From assembly GCA_017889585.1 (NCBI GenBank), contig JAGFZX010000008.1, positions 1 to 64,000 on the forward strand: a stretch of DNA of 64,000 bases. The letters are read 5' to 3'. A program made the translations under genes and the position numbers. This document shows, piece after piece, positions 1-9,739 of the stretch (position 1 is its first letter; each line of letters begins with the position of its first letter). The stretch comes from Bacillota bacterium. Its GTDB lineage: Bacteria; Bacillota; Negativicutes; DSM-13327. The notes beneath the pieces were generated by a model that was not told the DNA's origin, made no database searches, and saw only the letters and a program-made list of their open reading frames with translations.

Positions 1-72
1 AATTCAGATGTGAATTTTTGCAGGAGTTTTTGCTATTACCAATAATATTTTTCTTACCTGAGTATTAGTAGT

Positions 73-1086
73 TTAAATCTGTTTTAAATTATCGGCAAAA
101 TGACAAGCGACTGCCCGCTCAGGACCTGTAGTTACAAGCTCTGGGGTTTCTCTCTGGCAGAGGTCTTGGCGATAGAGACAGCGTCCGTAAAACCGGCAGC
201 CAGCTGGTGGGTTTACTGGGCTTGGAATATCCCCCTCCAGGAGTACTCTTTCTCTTTTTACATCTAATTTAGGAAATGGAATCGCAGATAGTAATGCTTG
301 GGTGTATGGATGCTGTGGGGCGATGAAAATTGATTTATAATCTGATACTTCTACAATTTTCCCCAGATACATGACGGCAATTGTATCGCTAATGTGTTTG
401 ACAACACTTAGATTATGTGAAATAAAAAGATAAGTAAGTCCAAGTTCTCGTTGTATGTTTTTTAGGAGATTTAGAATTTGTGCTTGAATGCAGACATCCA
501 GAGCCGATACAGGTTCGTCAAGGACAATGAATTCAGGATTAAGGGCTAGAGCCCGTGCCACCCCAATTCTTTGGCGTCGGCCACCATCTAATTCATGAGG
601 ATAAGAATTCATGAGCCTTGAGGCTAAACCAACAGTATCCATTAATTCCCTAATGCGCGCCTCTGTTTCTTGCTTGGTTTTATAAACATTATTTACATAT
701 AAAGGATCAGCAATTAACTCTGCTATTGATAGGCGAGGATTTAATGATGAATATGGATCTTGGAAGACAATTTGCAGTTGTTTACGGATGTCCTTGATTT
801 GCCGGGAGCTATATTCTAAGATATTTTTTCCTTTGAAAATCACTTGACCTGCGCTTGGCTCAATAAGACGAATAACAGCGCGCCCAGTTGTTGATTTACC
901 GCAGCCTGACTCACCAACTAGACCCAATGTCTTACCTTTTGCAATTTGAAAACTCACATCGTCAACAGCGTGCAACATACCTTTAGGGGTGGAAAAATAC
1001 TTCTTTAAATTTTTTACTTCAAGTAAAGCAGGTGGGGTAACTGCTGAAGAATGACTAGTTTGGTTTAATCTGTTACCTTCATTCAT
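73..1086 (-). CDS. peptide ABC transporter ATP-binding protein (OppF/DppF type)
   Basis: Cytoplasmic ATPase of a peptide/nickel-type importer, 337 residues. It has a Walker A motif (GESGCGKST), Walker B followed by DEPVSALD, and the C-terminal oligopeptide-transporter extension with a Cys cluster ([11 protein letters not shown]) typical of OppF/DppF. I start it at the ATG at 1086, preceded by AGGAGG at normal spacing; a longer reading frame to 1158 has no such site. It overlaps the end of the upstream ATPase gene by 8 bases, so the two are translationally coupled. The signature motif reads LDGGRRQR instead of LSGGQ; I recall this in some clostridial OppF proteins, so it may be a subfamily trait. 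The transported peptide cannot be deduced. Confidence 0.93.
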   Translation of the reverse strand: MNEGNRLNQTSHSSAVTPPALLEVKNLKKYFSTPKGMLHAVDDVSFQIAKGKTLGLVGESGCGKSTTGRAVIRLIEPSAGQVIFKGKNILEYSSRQIKDIRKQLQIVFQDPYSSLNPRLSIAELIADPLYVNNVYKTKQETEARIRELMDTVGLASRLMNSYPHELDGGRRQRIGVARALALNPEFIVLDEPVSALDVCIQAQILNLLKNIQRELGLTYLFISHNLSVVKHISDTIAVMYLGKIVEVSDYKSIFIAPQHPYTQALLSAIPFPKLDVKRERVLLEGDIPSPVNPPAGCRFYGRCLYRQDLCQRETPELVTTGPERAVACHFADNLKQI

Positions 1087-2089
1087 TGTCACTTCCTCCT
1101 GACCGACCTGCTTGGTCGTATAGAATGCATGAAACGAAATGGTCTGGTTCGACTTCAAAGCGGGGCGGTTTGCGTTTTGAACATTCAGGTTGCACTTTGG
1201 GGCAGCGTGGGTGGAAGGTGCAACCTGACGGCAAATCCGTAGGGTCAGGCATCAGGCCTTTAATAACCTGTAGCTCTTCTTCATCCACATCAATGTCAGG
1301 TATCGATTTGAATAGGCCCACAGTATAGGGATGGCATGGATTTAGAAACAGTGAGCGTTTATCTGCATACTCGACAATATTGCCAGCATACATAATGGCG
1401 ACTTTATCACAGATTTCAGCAACGATGCCCAAATCATGGGTAATCATGATCATTGCTGTTTGGTATTTATCTTTAAGGTCTTTCATCAGTTCCAGAACCT
1501 GGGCTTGGATGGTAACATCAAGAGCTGTAGTTGGCTCATCAGCAATGAGCAAGGAGGGATTACAGGCTAAAGCGATAGCAATGACTACCCGTTGTTTCAT
1601 TCCGCCGCTAAATTGATGCGGGTAATCGTTGGCTCGTTCTGCCTTAATACCCACTGTTTCTAGCATATGCTCGGCACGTTTCCAGGCTGATGCTTTATCA
1701 ATATCTTCATGCAACCTGACGATTTCTGCAATTTGCTCCCCTACGGTAATTACTGGATTGAGTGAAGTCATTGGATCTTGGAAAATCATCGCAATGCCGC
1801 TGCCGCGAATGTCCCTCAGTTCCGAGGGGGACTTTTTCAAGAGGTCTTCACCTTCAAAGAGAATTTGCCCATTGATGATTTTGCCAGGCGGGCTTGGAAC
1901 CAACTGCAAAATGCCTAATGCTGTAGTTGTCTTGCCTGCGCCAGTTTCGCCGACAAACCCTAGAGTTTCCCCCACCGCCACCTGCAAATTCAAATCTTCT
2001 ACTGCCCGAACGATACCGTCATGGGTGATATAATGAATAGTTAGGTCTTTTATATCTAATAGGCAGGATTTCTTGCTCATGTTGTACAT
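1079..2089 (-). CDS. peptide ABC transporter ATP-binding protein (OppD/DppD type)
   Basis: Second ATPase of the importer, 336 residues. It shows Walker A (GETGAGKTT), the signature FSGGMKQR, Walker B with DEPTTALD, and a C-terminal region with FHPRCPK and further Cys, the usual DppD/OppD tail. It would pair with the OppF-type ATPase encoded immediately downstream to drive the DppB/DppC-like permease. Two start codons are possible: ATG at 2089, very close to a GGGGG ribosome site, and ATG at 2080, about 12 bases from it. The 27-base gap to the permease gene and common orientation place it in the operon. Confidence 0.93.
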   Translation of the reverse strand: MYNMSKKSCLLDIKDLTIHYITHDGIVRAVEDLNLQVAVGETLGFVGETGAGKTTTALGILQLVPSPPGKIINGQILFEGEDLLKKSPSELRDIRGSGIAMIFQDPMTSLNPVITVGEQIAEIVRLHEDIDKASAWKRAEHMLETVGIKAERANDYPHQFSGGMKQRVVIAIALACNPSLLIADEPTTALDVTIQAQVLELMKDLKDKYQTAMIMITHDLGIVAEICDKVAIMYAGNIVEYADKRSLFLNPCHPYTVGLFKSIPDIDVDEEELQVIKGLMPDPTDLPSGCTFHPRCPKVQPECSKRKPPRFEVEPDHFVSCILYDQAGRSGGSDNE

Positions 2090-2116
2090 TTTCCCCCTTT
2101 TTTAATAATGTAGGCC

Positions 2117-3010
2117 TTAATTCTTGAGGCGCGGATCAAGTGCATCTCGTAAACCATCACCTAAAAGATTCAAGCCAAAGATGGTAATCATAATAGCCAA
2201 ACCGGGAAACACAGTCATAAACCAATAGGTTCTAATATAACTGCGTCCGCTCGACAGCATGGCCCCCCATTCGGGTATCGGAGGCTGAATCCCAAGGCCA
2301 ATGAAGCTTAGACCTGCCGCACTTAGGATTGCTACAGCAATACCAAGGGTAACCTGGACAATAACGGGTGCTATAGCGTTGGGGATGATATGTTTGAATA
2401 TAATTCTAAAATCACTAGAACCTACTGCTTTTGCAGCTTCAACAAATTCTTGACCGCGGATTGATAATACCGATGCTTGTACAATTCTGGCATATTGAGG
2501 TATAGATGCTATACCTACAGCGACCATCAAGTTAAATAGTCCTGGTCCTAAGGCCGCAACAATGGCAATTGCCAGTAAAATCTGGGGTATGGACAGAAGA
2601 ATATCAATTCCCCGCATAATGAAATGGTCGACTTTTCCGCCATAATAACCCGCCAGTGCCCCTAGAGTTCCGCCAATAATGACTGAAATACTAACAGCGA
2701 CAAAACCAACTTCTAATGAAATGCGTGAGCCATAGACAATGCGGCTAAATGTATCACGTCCAAAGTCATCTGTTCCAAAGAGGTGTTTGGCGCTTGGTGA
2801 TTGGAAGGTTTCTTGTAAATTTTGCTGATCATATGGATAAGGGGCAATAAAATCAGCAAAAATGGCAGTCAGTATTAATACTACTATAATAATTAATCCA
2901 GCAACAGCCAGTCTATTTCGTTTAAAACGTCGCCATATTTCAAATAGTTTACCGCGTTTTGCTTTTTGGGCCCCTGTCGTGCTTTCCGTTTTATATTGAA
3001 CTTGAGCCAT
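2117..3010 (-). CDS. peptide ABC transporter permease (DppC type)
   Basis: Inner-membrane permease of 297 residues with the N-terminal OppC-type TM segment (residues about 30-50), the periplasmic loop FGTDDFGRDTFSR, and the binding-protein-dependent transport domain with the EAA loop (EAAKAVGSSDFRIIFKHIIPN) that docks to the ATPases. It ends in GDGLRDALDPRLKN, typical of DppC. The start at 3010 is chosen because AGGAG lies 8 bases upstream; a frame opening at 3037 lacks this. It forms the heterodimeric channel with the gene ending at 3075. Confidence 0.93.
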   Translation of the reverse strand: MAQVQYKTESTTGAQKAKRGKLFEIWRRFKRNRLAVAGLIIIVVLILTAIFADFIAPYPYDQQNLQETFQSPSAKHLFGTDDFGRDTFSRIVYGSRISLEVGFVAVSISVIIGGTLGALAGYYGGKVDHFIMRGIDILLSIPQILLAIAIVAALGPGLFNLMVAVGIASIPQYARIVQASVLSIRGQEFVEAAKAVGSSDFRIIFKHIIPNAIAPVIVQVTLGIAVAILSAAGLSFIGLGIQPPIPEWGAMLSSGRSYIRTYWFMTVFPGLAIMITIFGLNLLGDGLRDALDPRLKN

Positions 3011-3074
3011 ATTGTATACTCCTTTCTGTATTGGCATTTATGCTTAGAAAATAAATTAATAATCATCCATATGA

Positions 3075-4004
3075 TTATTTGTACTGGGATCTAATACGAG
3101 GGTCAACATAAGCATATAAGAGATCAACTAGTAAATTAACAAAACTGAAGACAATCGCAATGAACAGTACACCGCCTTGTACAACGGTAAGATCCCGCAT
3201 TTTAATTGACTCAACCAGTAATCGACCAATTCCAGGAATGGAAAAAATAGATTCGGTAAGGACGGCTCCTTCTAATAACAAGCCAAACTGCAGACCAATG
3301 ACTGCAATGATTGGAATGAGGGCATTGCCGAGAGCATGTTTAAGGATGACTACCGATTCTTTTTGTCCTTTAGCGCGTGCAGTGCGTATATAGTCCTGCC
3401 TAATGACTTCTAGCATGCTCGAACGAGTCATACGGGTAATAATTGCTGCCGACATGGCGCCAAGTGCTATCGCTGGCATAATAAGGTGCTCAGGTCGGCT
3501 AAATCCAGAAGCGGGTAATAGCTTAAGGTGAACAGTGAATAATAAAATTAATAAAATGCCCAGCCAAAATACTGGCATAGACACACCTAATAGAGCTAAT
3601 ATCATTGATAATGAATCAAACCAGGAATATTGTTTGATTGCAGAAATAATTCCCACGGGGATGCCAATTAACATGGCGACGAACATGGCGGATAAAGCAA
3701 GTTGTAATGTTGATGGAAAACAGTCTGTAATCTCAGTCAACACCGGACGATTGGTTACATATGAGCGACCAATATCCTGATGTACAACAATCTTTTGTAC
3801 ATAATTAAAGTACTGCACAAGATAAGGATCATTTAATCCCAGCTCGCTACGTAGTGATTCAACTGCTTCAGGCGGCGCAGCATCGCCCAAAATCAACTTA
3901 GCCGGATCACCAGGTGTAATATACATCAATGTAAATACAATAAAAGTAACTCCTAGTAAAACCGGTATCAGCATCAAACATCTGCGGAGTATATATTTAA
4001 GCAT
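3075..4004 (-). CDS. peptide ABC transporter permease (DppB type)
   Basis: Inner-membrane permease of 309 residues that starts MLKYILRRCLMLIPVLLGV, the conserved DppB N-terminus, followed by about six TM segments and an EAA-like loop (RTARAKGQKESVVILKHALGN). It ends YAYVDPRIR, the DppB signature. AAAGGAGG lies just upstream of the ATG. It partners with the DppC-type permease. A strong hairpin lies between it and the solute-binding protein gene upstream, which probably lowers permease expression relative to the binding protein. Confidence 0.93.
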   Translation of the reverse strand: MLKYILRRCLMLIPVLLGVTFIVFTLMYITPGDPAKLILGDAAPPEAVESLRSELGLNDPYLVQYFNYVQKIVVHQDIGRSYVTNRPVLTEITDCFPSTLQLALSAMFVAMLIGIPVGIISAIKQYSWFDSLSMILALLGVSMPVFWLGILLILLFTVHLKLLPASGFSRPEHLIMPAIALGAMSAAIITRMTRSSMLEVIRQDYIRTARAKGQKESVVILKHALGNALIPIIAVIGLQFGLLLEGAVLTESIFSIPGIGRLLVESIKMRDLTVVQGGVLFIAIVFSFVNLLVDLLYAYVDPRIRSQYK

Positions 4005-4054
4005 TGTTATCCTCCTTTGTTTACGTTTACATTATGATCAGTAACTGGAAAATA

Positions 4055-4091
4055 ACAAGGGGATAGCCATACAAACTAGCTATCCCCTTGT
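4055..4091 (-). terminator. intercistronic hairpin downstream of the solute-binding protein gene
   Basis: Perfect 13-base arms (4055-4067 and 4079-4091) followed on the minus strand by a moderately T-rich stretch. It lies between the binding-protein gene and the dppB-like gene of the same operon, so it is likely a partial terminator or mRNA-stabilising hairpin giving more binding protein than permease. Confidence 0.6.
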
Positions 4092-4135
4092 CGTGGTAAA
4101 CACTATATAACAAACAATAATATAGTCAAATGATT

Positions 4136-5689
4136 TTACTGCCCATCGAAGGAGACATTGTAGAGTACATGGTACCCGAAGGGACTAGGTACGAATCCTT
4201 TGACGGCTTTTTTTGTACCAACTACCTGCTCGCCAGCGTTCAGATAAATCCAAGGGGCATCGGCATTGATCATATTCTGTAGTTCAAAATACAATGTTTG
4301 TCTAGCATCTGAATCCTCCATTAGTCGGCCTTGCTCAATCAGTTCATCTACCTTGCTATTTTTATAGAATGGACGGTTGCCGCCAGCACCGAACTTAGAG
4401 GAATGGAACATGGCATACAAGGACATATCGGGATCATTAATTTGACTAGTCCAACCGATAATATACATATCTTGTTCGCCTTTGTTTGTTCCATCCAAAA
4501 AGGCGCCCCATTCCATTACTTTGATGTCAACAGTAATGCCTACCTGTTTTAATTGATTTTGTATAATTGTGGCCATATCCACACGTTCTTTTTTGTCATT
4601 CGTCCAAATTGTAGTTTTAAAGCCATTAGGTAGTCCCGCTTCGGCTAACAGTTGTTTAGCTTTTTCGGGGTTATATTCATGTGAGGTTAGGCTTTTATTA
4701 AAATACTTAACATTCATAGGTACAGGGCCAACGGCAGCAGAACCAATTCCTCGCCAAACACTATCAACAACGGTTTTGCTGTCAATAGCATAACTAATTG
4801 CTTGGCGGACACGCACATCACCAAAGGGTTTTTTGTTAGTATTCATGCCCAGATGAGTGATTGAGTTATCCATGATTCGCAACAGTTTTAAATCTTTATT
4901 GTCTTGGACTCTTTTTAAATCATTTGTAGATATTTCATAAGCGATATCCACACTGCCGCTTTCCAGTTCAATAGCACGGTTAGTTGGTTCGACAATGACT
5001 CTGATAATCATATTTTTAAATTGAGGCTTATTACCATGGTAACCATCAAAACGTTCCAGTTCAACCCGATCACCCTTAGCCCATTTAGTAAATTTGAATG
5101 GACCTGTACCAACTGGATTTTGTGAATAATCTTTACCAGCAGCTTTAACAGCTTTTTCATTTAAGATGCTACCGCCGGTATGAGCTAGACTTGGTAAGAA
5201 TCCAGCAAAAGGTACTTTGGTTTTGACAACAATCGTATAATCGTCAACAATTTTAAAGCCGGCTGGATCAATTTCACCGACAATGTGAGCAATGGATGCG
5301 CCCATTGGTGTTAATGCTCGTTCTAGTGAAAACTTTACATCAGAGGCTTTCAGTTCTTCACCATTGTGGAACTTAACACCCTTTTTCAGCTTAAATTCAT
5401 AAGTGACAGGGTCAAGGCGTTTAAAAGATTCCGCCAACATAGGAATGACTTCCCCCTTGTCATTCAGGGCTACTAGGTTTTCATAAATCTGTGCCATTAC
5501 GTTTGAAGATGCAACATCATTAGTAGCGTGAGGGTCTAAGGATTTGGCATCATAGGCTGTGGCTACTGTTAGTGTTTCCTTAGCCTTACCTGCGGTGCTG
5601 TCACTTTTACCGCATCCTGTTGCCAGAGCGATTAATAACATCATCGCCATTAGTAGAACAAATGATTTTGACTGTCTAACTGTTATCAT
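4136..5689 (-). CDS. peptide ABC transporter substrate-binding lipoprotein (family 5)
   Basis: Extracytoplasmic solute-binding protein, 517 residues. The N-terminus is a lipoprotein signal peptide with a lipobox ending ALATGC (Cys about residue 26). The mature part reads as SBP_bac_5: YENLVALNDKGEVIPMLAES, the LKKGVKFHNGEELKASDVKFS segment and PVGTGPFKF. AAAGGAGG precedes the ATG at 5689, which I take as start in preference to a longer frame to 5743. It is the first gene of a five-gene operon (binding protein, two permeases, two ATPases). The sequence resembles dipeptide/glutathione-type binding proteins, but the substrate is not determined. Confidence 0.92.
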   Translation of the reverse strand: MITVRQSKSFVLLMAMMLLIALATGCGKSDSTAGKAKETLTVATAYDAKSLDPHATNDVASSNVMAQIYENLVALNDKGEVIPMLAESFKRLDPVTYEFKLKKGVKFHNGEELKASDVKFSLERALTPMGASIAHIVGEIDPAGFKIVDDYTIVVKTKVPFAGFLPSLAHTGGSILNEKAVKAAGKDYSQNPVGTGPFKFTKWAKGDRVELERFDGYHGNKPQFKNMIIRVIVEPTNRAIELESGSVDIAYEISTNDLKRVQDNKDLKLLRIMDNSITHLGMNTNKKPFGDVRVRQAISYAIDSKTVVDSVWRGIGSAAVGPVPMNVKYFNKSLTSHEYNPEKAKQLLAEAGLPNGFKTTIWTNDKKERVDMATIIQNQLKQVGITVDIKVMEWGAFLDGTNKGEQDMYIIGWTSQINDPDMSLYAMFHSSKFGAGGNRPFYKNSKVDELIEQGRLMEDSDARQTLYFELQNMINADAPWIYLNAGEQVVGTKKAVKGFVPSPFGYHVLYNVSFDGQ

Positions 5690-5747
5690 TGTGTCAGATC
5701 CTCCTTTTTCTAATTGAATAATATGAAATTTTATCCAATACATATTT

Positions 5748-5776
5748 ATGATATTCTACTAATTATGGTGTGTCAA
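5748..5776 (-). promoter_or_regulatory. sigma-A-type promoter of the peptide importer operon
   Basis: On the minus strand, TTGACA (5771-5776) and TATCAT (5748-5753) are separated by 17 bases, about 60 bases before the start codon of the binding-protein gene. Confidence 0.6.
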
Positions 5777-5941
5777 CGTAATTATTAGATAATTTATCGT
5801 TGGAGATTTTAAATTGATAGGCTAATACTGGTGAATTAACTATTGAAGAATTAGTATTAAAAGATTTGCTACCTAACATATCTCGGACTGTTAAGTCTTT
5901 AAAGTTACTATTTAAAATCACTGAGAAAAGTAATTAATAAT

Positions 5942-6076
5942 GGGCTTCGCCATCTAGATGCGCAAAGCGTGCGCTAAGACTGTCTCTAAAATTGTGTTTA
6001 TGAGCAATCATTCATAGGAAGGCTATGTATGATGGACATGCTCATAACGTTGTCTTCGTGACTCTAATTGAAGCCC
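5942..6076. other. gene-free stretch with imperfect inverted repeats
   Basis: Between the importer operon and the reverse rubrerythrin gene about 450 bases hold no gene. Within it, gggcttc (5942-5948) and gaagccc (6070-6076) flank an inner imperfect stem (atgagc/gctcat). It could be a degraded mobile or REP-like element. I see no conserved RNA class. Confidence 0.3.
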
Positions 6077-6158
6077 CTTGTGTATAACGACGGCGTACTA
6101 AAAAATGTAGCTATTCATTTTTTAGGTAAATTTTTTCATAAAATATAGTCTAGGGGTA

Positions 6159-6187
6159 TTGACTTTCCAACGATTATTATATAATAT
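6159..6187 (+). promoter_or_regulatory. probable promoter of the reverse rubrerythrin gene
   Basis: TTGACT (6159-6164) and TAATAT (6182-6187) with 17-base spacing, about 40 bases before the start codon. Confidence 0.5.
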
Positions 6188-6228
6188 ATAGATATCGGAT
6201 AATTGTTATTAATAAGGAGAGGTTATTG

Positions 6229-6777
6229 ATGAAGAAATTTGTTTGTACGATCTGTGGTTATGTTCATGAAGGGGACCATGCTCCAGAGCTTTGTCCTCAA
6301 TGTAAAGCTCCTGCCAGCAAATTTATTGAGAATACAGGTGCTGCCTTAAATTGGGCGGATGAGCATAGAATTGGTGTCGCTGCTGGTGTTGATGCTGAGA
6401 TTGTTGAAGGCCTTAGACTGAACTATGTTGGTGAATGCACAGAAGTTGGCATGTATTTGGCAATGAGTCGTCAAGCAGATCGTGAAGGCTTTCCAGAAGT
6501 AGCAGAAGCTTATAAAAGAATAGCTTTTGAAGAAGCGGAACATGCTGCAAAATTTGCTGAACTTTTAGGTGAAGTAGTATTTACTTCCACTAAGAAAAAC
6601 CTTCAGCTTCGCGTTGAGGCGGAATATGGTGCTTGCGAAGGCAAGTTAGGGCTGGCGAAAAAAGCAAAACAACTTAATCTGGATGCTATCCATGATACTG
6701 TACATGAAATGTGTAAAGATGAAGCACGCCACGGTGCAGCTTTTAAAGGTCTCTTGGATCGATATTTCAGTAAATAA
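6229..6777 (+). CDS. reverse rubrerythrin (NADH peroxidase type)
   Basis: Cytosolic diiron peroxidase of 182 residues for H2O2/O2 defence in anaerobes. The N-terminal rubredoxin-like domain ([10 protein letters not shown]...CPQCKAP, two CxxC knuckles) precedes a four-helix ferritin-like domain with ECTE, FEEAEHA and DEARHG iron-ligand motifs. Rubredoxin at the N-terminus rather than the C-terminus is the mark of reverse rubrerythrins, known as NADH peroxidase in Clostridium. AAGGAGAG precedes ATG at 6229; a TTG codon lies directly before it and is less likely. It stands alone with its own promoter and terminator. PerR control is plausible but no clear box was identified. Confidence 0.92.
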   Translation: MKKFVCTICGYVHEGDHAPELCPQCKAPASKFIENTGAALNWADEHRIGVAAGVDAEIVEGLRLNYVGECTEVGMYLAMSRQADREGFPEVAEAYKRIAFEEAEHAAKFAELLGEVVFTSTKKNLQLRVEAEYGACEGKLGLAKKAKQLNLDAIHDTVHEMCKDEARHGAAFKGLLDRYFSK

Positions 6778-6790
6778 TAATAGTAAACAG

Positions 6791-6820
6791 AAAACCGCTG
6801 GATTTTCCGGCGGTTTTTTT
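6791..6820 (+). terminator. Rho-independent terminator after reverse rubrerythrin
   Basis: GC-rich hairpin (ccgctgga / tccggcgg) followed by seven T. Confidence 0.85.
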
Positions 6821-6843
6821 ATAGAATTTATAAGTTTTTAGCT

Positions 6844-6910
6844 GTCATTGCGAGTGTAGCGAAGAAATCCCCTACTTGTCCAGAGATTGCTTCGCTACAC
6901 TCGCAATGAC
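6844..6910. repeat. 67-bp element with perfect 21-bp terminal inverted repeats
   Basis: The arms 6844-6864 and 6890-6910 are exact reverse complements (arm begins GTCATTGCGAG). They enclose 25 bases. The terminal sequence resembles REP/MITE-like palindromes beginning GTCATTGCGAG that I know from several unrelated bacterial genomes. It has no T-run and is not needed as a terminator because one lies just upstream. Confidence 0.75.
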
Positions 6911-7062
6911 CAAAAAGGACACGTTAGCGTTTTCTTAGCCATGGCATTGCAGTAAGTTATTTATGTAAGAAATGTTTCATTAATTCGTAAAATGGGTAAT
7001 ATATATATAGAAAGAGATCTTAAAGCACGAAGAATAAAGACGTTTTTATATAGTGGAAAAGT

Positions 7063-7090
7063 TTGCATTTTTCATAAAAAATGTTATAAT
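7063..7090 (+). promoter_or_regulatory. promoter of selC
   Basis: TTGCAT (7063-7068) and TATAAT (7085-7090) with 16-base spacing; the tRNA begins 10 bases downstream. Confidence 0.65.
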
Positions 7091-7099
7091 AATATCAAT

Positions 7100-7196
7100 G
7101 GGAGCGGATGGGGCCTGGTGGCTTCTGCGGTCTTCAAAACCGTTTGCGTCGGCTTAACTGTCGATGGGTGGGTTCGATTCCTACACGCACCCGCCA
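7100..7196 (+). tRNA. selC: tRNA-Sec (anticodon TCA)
   Basis: A 97-base tRNA with encoded CCA end. The anticodon stem-loop (GCGGT-CTTCAAA-ACCGT) presents TCA. The D stem has six pairs (GGGGCC/GGCTTC) with a four-base TGGT loop, and the variable arm is long (about seven pairs); these are selenocysteine tRNA features. The T arm is GTGGG-TTCGATT-CCTAC. The acceptor pairs as GGGAGCG with CGCACCC, leaving an A.A mismatch at position 4. It implies that the organism makes selenoproteins; selA, selB and selD are not in this window and I found no convincing in-frame TGA selenoprotein here. Confidence 0.93.
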
Positions 7197-7206
7197 TGCG
7201 AAATAA

Positions 7207-7242
7207 AAAGCTTCTGAGGTGTTTACCTCAGGAGCTTTTTTA
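7207..7242 (+). terminator. terminator of selC
   Basis: Hairpin with CTGAGGT/ACCTCAG stem followed by six T. Confidence 0.85.
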
Positions 7243-7357
7243 TTATGCAATCAGAATTTATAATACTTTTGGTGGCCTGCGTTGGTGCCATGTTATTAAC
7301 GCTTATCTACCATTAATTATGTAGTGGGCTAGATAGAGCTATTGAGTACAAAAAATA

Positions 7358-7387
7358 TTGTAATTTTTTAACGAATTATAGTATAAT
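7358..7387 (+). promoter_or_regulatory. possible promoter of the chemoreceptor gene
   Basis: TTGTAA (7358-7363), 18 bases, TATAAT (7382-7387). It would give a leader of roughly 170 bases. Confidence 0.4.
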
Positions 7388-7449
7388 TTAACGAAAGGCA
7401 TAATAGTTAATTTATGAACTTAAGGAGGACTGCTTGATTAATAATGGAC

Positions 7450-7486
7450 GTAATATTTGCAATATTATGTATTTTGCAAATATTAC
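7450..7486 (+). promoter_or_regulatory. inverted repeat in the chemoreceptor leader
   Basis: Perfect 13-base arms (7450-7462 and 7474-7486) about 80 bases before the start codon, without a T-run. It could be an operator or an RNA hairpin. Confidence 0.4.
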
Positions 7487-7564
7487 AGCGAAACATCTCG
7501 CCCATGATTAATTATACTTTCTAATTAGACGAAATAATAAAACTTATATTAGGGAGGATATGGA

Positions 7565-9589
7565 ATGTTAAAAAATATGTCTTATCGCGGGAAACTTCTG
7601 CTTTTTATTATGCCAGCAGTAATAATAGGTCTTATCGCGGTGGGGGTATCCGCCTACATAGGGATCAATAGCCTAATTGAAGATGAATTAAGTAAAAGTA
7701 TGTTGGCATCAACGGGGGAGACGGCAGGTAACATTAACACCTGGCTCACAACCCACCTGTTGGAACCAGAGACAATTGCCTCTACACCAGCAGCAAAAGC
7801 AATTAATGCTGATTTTAATATTATAGACGGTCAGAATATTGGTCGGTATAAATATCTCCATGACAAGCATGCAGATGTATTCCAAGATATTTATGCTGCC
7901 AACCGTGAAGGGGAATTTCATACTATCCAGCAGAATGGGAACGATTTTTCTGTCTTTATCGGAAATATAAAAACTCGTGAATATTTTCAGTCCATTATGT
8001 CCGGAGGTGCTCCACAGATAACGGCGCCGATGGTTTCTAAGACGACTGGTCTGCCAACTATATTTATGGTAGCACCGATCAAAGATGAGCAGAATGTTCC
8101 TCAAGGGTTAGTCGGCGCTGGAATTTCATTGCAGTATGTACAGAAAATAGCGGATGGCATGAAATTTGGGAAAACTGGCTATGGTACTATGATTGCTAAA
8201 GATGGAACTTTCATTCAGCATCCCAATAAAGATTTCGTGATGCAGAAGAAAATAAATGAAATTGAAGATCCATCCATCAAGGAATTGGGAAAAAGAATGC
8301 TTGAAGGAAAAACGGGGATTTTCCGTTATACATTCAATGGCGAACAGAAAATAGCTTTCTATCAGCCTATCCCAGTTACGGGTTGGGTAGTAGCGACAGT
8401 CATTTCCGAAAGTGAATTTTTCGCTCCGGCCGCCAGTATGGTTAAGGTACTAGTAAGTTCAATTATAATCGTCATGTTATTAGTCAGCGGCGTAATTTGG
8501 TTTGTAGCAAGACGGTTAACTAAGCCATTGAATGAACTGGTAACTTATTCGAAAGAAATTGCCCAAGGTAATTTGGCCGTTAATACGATTGAGATTAAGT
8601 CAAATGATGAAATTGGGCAGTTAGCTGCGGCATTTAACGATATGACCGAGAAGTTGCGGTCCTTAGTCAGGAAAATTGCTCAAACTACCGAACAAGTGGC
8701 GGCAGCCTCAGAAGAGCTAACAGCGAGTGCCGAACAGTCCTCCCTTGCCGCTAACCAAGTGGCTATATCAATTACCGATGTCGCACAAGGTTCAGAGAAA
8801 CAGCTTGAAGTCGTCAACGAAACGTCTAAAGTAGTGGAACAGATGGCGGCTGGTATAGAACGGGTAGCTGAAAATACGGATCATGTTGCCGCAACGTCGA
8901 ATGAGACTGCAAACGCGGCTAAGGATGGAAGCAAAGCCATTGAGATTGCGATTAAACAGATGAAAAACATTGAAGAAACTGTGGAGAATTCTGCTCATGT
9001 AGTGGCCAAACTGGGTGAGCGTTCTAAAGAAATAGGCCAAATTGTCGATACCATCTCCGGAATCGCTGGTCAGACCAACTTGTTGGCTTTAAATGCTGCG
9101 ATCGAGGCGGCTCGGGCGGGTGAACAAGGACGAGGCTTCGCCGTAGTAGCGGAAGAGGTAAGGAAGCTTGCTGAGCAATCCCAGGATGCGGCTAAACAAA
9201 TTGCTGGATTGATTGGGGAAATTCAAGCAGATACAGACAAAGCTGTTTCCGCGATGGATACTGGTACAAGGGAAGTAAAAGTCGGTACTGATGTTGTTAA
9301 TAATGCAAATCTGAAATTCAATCAAATAGCAGTCCAAGTCGAAAAAATGTCGGAGCAGGAACAGGGAATATCTACTGCCATGCATCAAATGATGAGCGGA
9401 AGTCAGCAAATGGTTTTGTATATTCGACAACTTGATGAAATTGCAAAAGATACTGCAGGGCAAACACAAACAGTTTCCGCAGCAACTGAGGAACAATCTG
9501 CATCCATGGAAGAAATTGCGGCATCAAGCCAAGCATTGGCAAACATGGCCGAAGAACTGCAAGCTGCAGTGAGAAACTTTAAACTATAA
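7565..9589 (+). CDS. methyl-accepting chemotaxis protein with Cache sensor
   Basis: Membrane chemoreceptor of 674 residues. TM1 lies at residues about 10-35, then an extracytoplasmic dCache-type sensor (about 40-285, with the [18 protein letters not shown] segment usual in Cache domains), TM2 (about 295-318), HAMP (about 320-370) and a methyl-accepting signalling domain with the conserved hairpin tip ([20 protein letters not shown], about residues 503-522). It binds a small ligand, often an amino or organic acid, and signals to CheA/CheW encoded elsewhere. AGGGAGG precedes the ATG. Single-gene unit with its own terminator. Confidence 0.95.
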   Translation: MLKNMSYRGKLLLFIMPAVIIGLIAVGVSAYIGINSLIEDELSKSMLASTGETAGNINTWLTTHLLEPETIASTPAAKAINADFNIIDGQNIGRYKYLHDKHADVFQDIYAANREGEFHTIQQNGNDFSVFIGNIKTREYFQSIMSGGAPQITAPMVSKTTGLPTIFMVAPIKDEQNVPQGLVGAGISLQYVQKIADGMKFGKTGYGTMIAKDGTFIQHPNKDFVMQKKINEIEDPSIKELGKRMLEGKTGIFRYTFNGEQKIAFYQPIPVTGWVVATVISESEFFAPAASMVKVLVSSIIIVMLLVSGVIWFVARRLTKPLNELVTYSKEIAQGNLAVNTIEIKSNDEIGQLAAAFNDMTEKLRSLVRKIAQTTEQVAAASEELTASAEQSSLAANQVAISITDVAQGSEKQLEVVNETSKVVEQMAAGIERVAENTDHVAATSNETANAAKDGSKAIEIAIKQMKNIEETVENSAHVVAKLGERSKEIGQIVDTISGIAGQTNLLALNAAIEAARAGEQGRGFAVVAEEVRKLAEQSQDAAKQIAGLIGEIQADTDKAVSAMDTGTREVKVGTDVVNNANLKFNQIAVQVEKMSEQEQGISTAMHQMMSGSQQMVLYIRQLDEIAKDTAGQTQTVSAATEEQSASMEEIAASSQALANMAEELQAAVRNFKL

Positions 9590-9601
9590 TTTCAAACTAA
9601 T

Positions 9602-9633
9602 AAATGAAGCCTTGCTGGAGCAAGGCTTCATTT
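9602..9633 (+). terminator. terminator after the chemoreceptor gene
   Basis: Stem aatgaagccttgc/gcaaggcttcatt ending in T. Confidence 0.8.
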
Positions 9634-9739
9634 ATTGATTGGATGAGAATGTAGTATTTCAAATTTACGTCTTCTGAAATTTTAATGAAAACCGTTGAGG
9701 GAAAATACCAGATTTCTCGAAGGACGTATGGGAAATTCA

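Noticed and set aside
6992-7324. 110-codon frame on the plus strand
   Set aside because: It runs through the tRNA-Sec gene, its promoter and its terminator; the composition is not protein-like.
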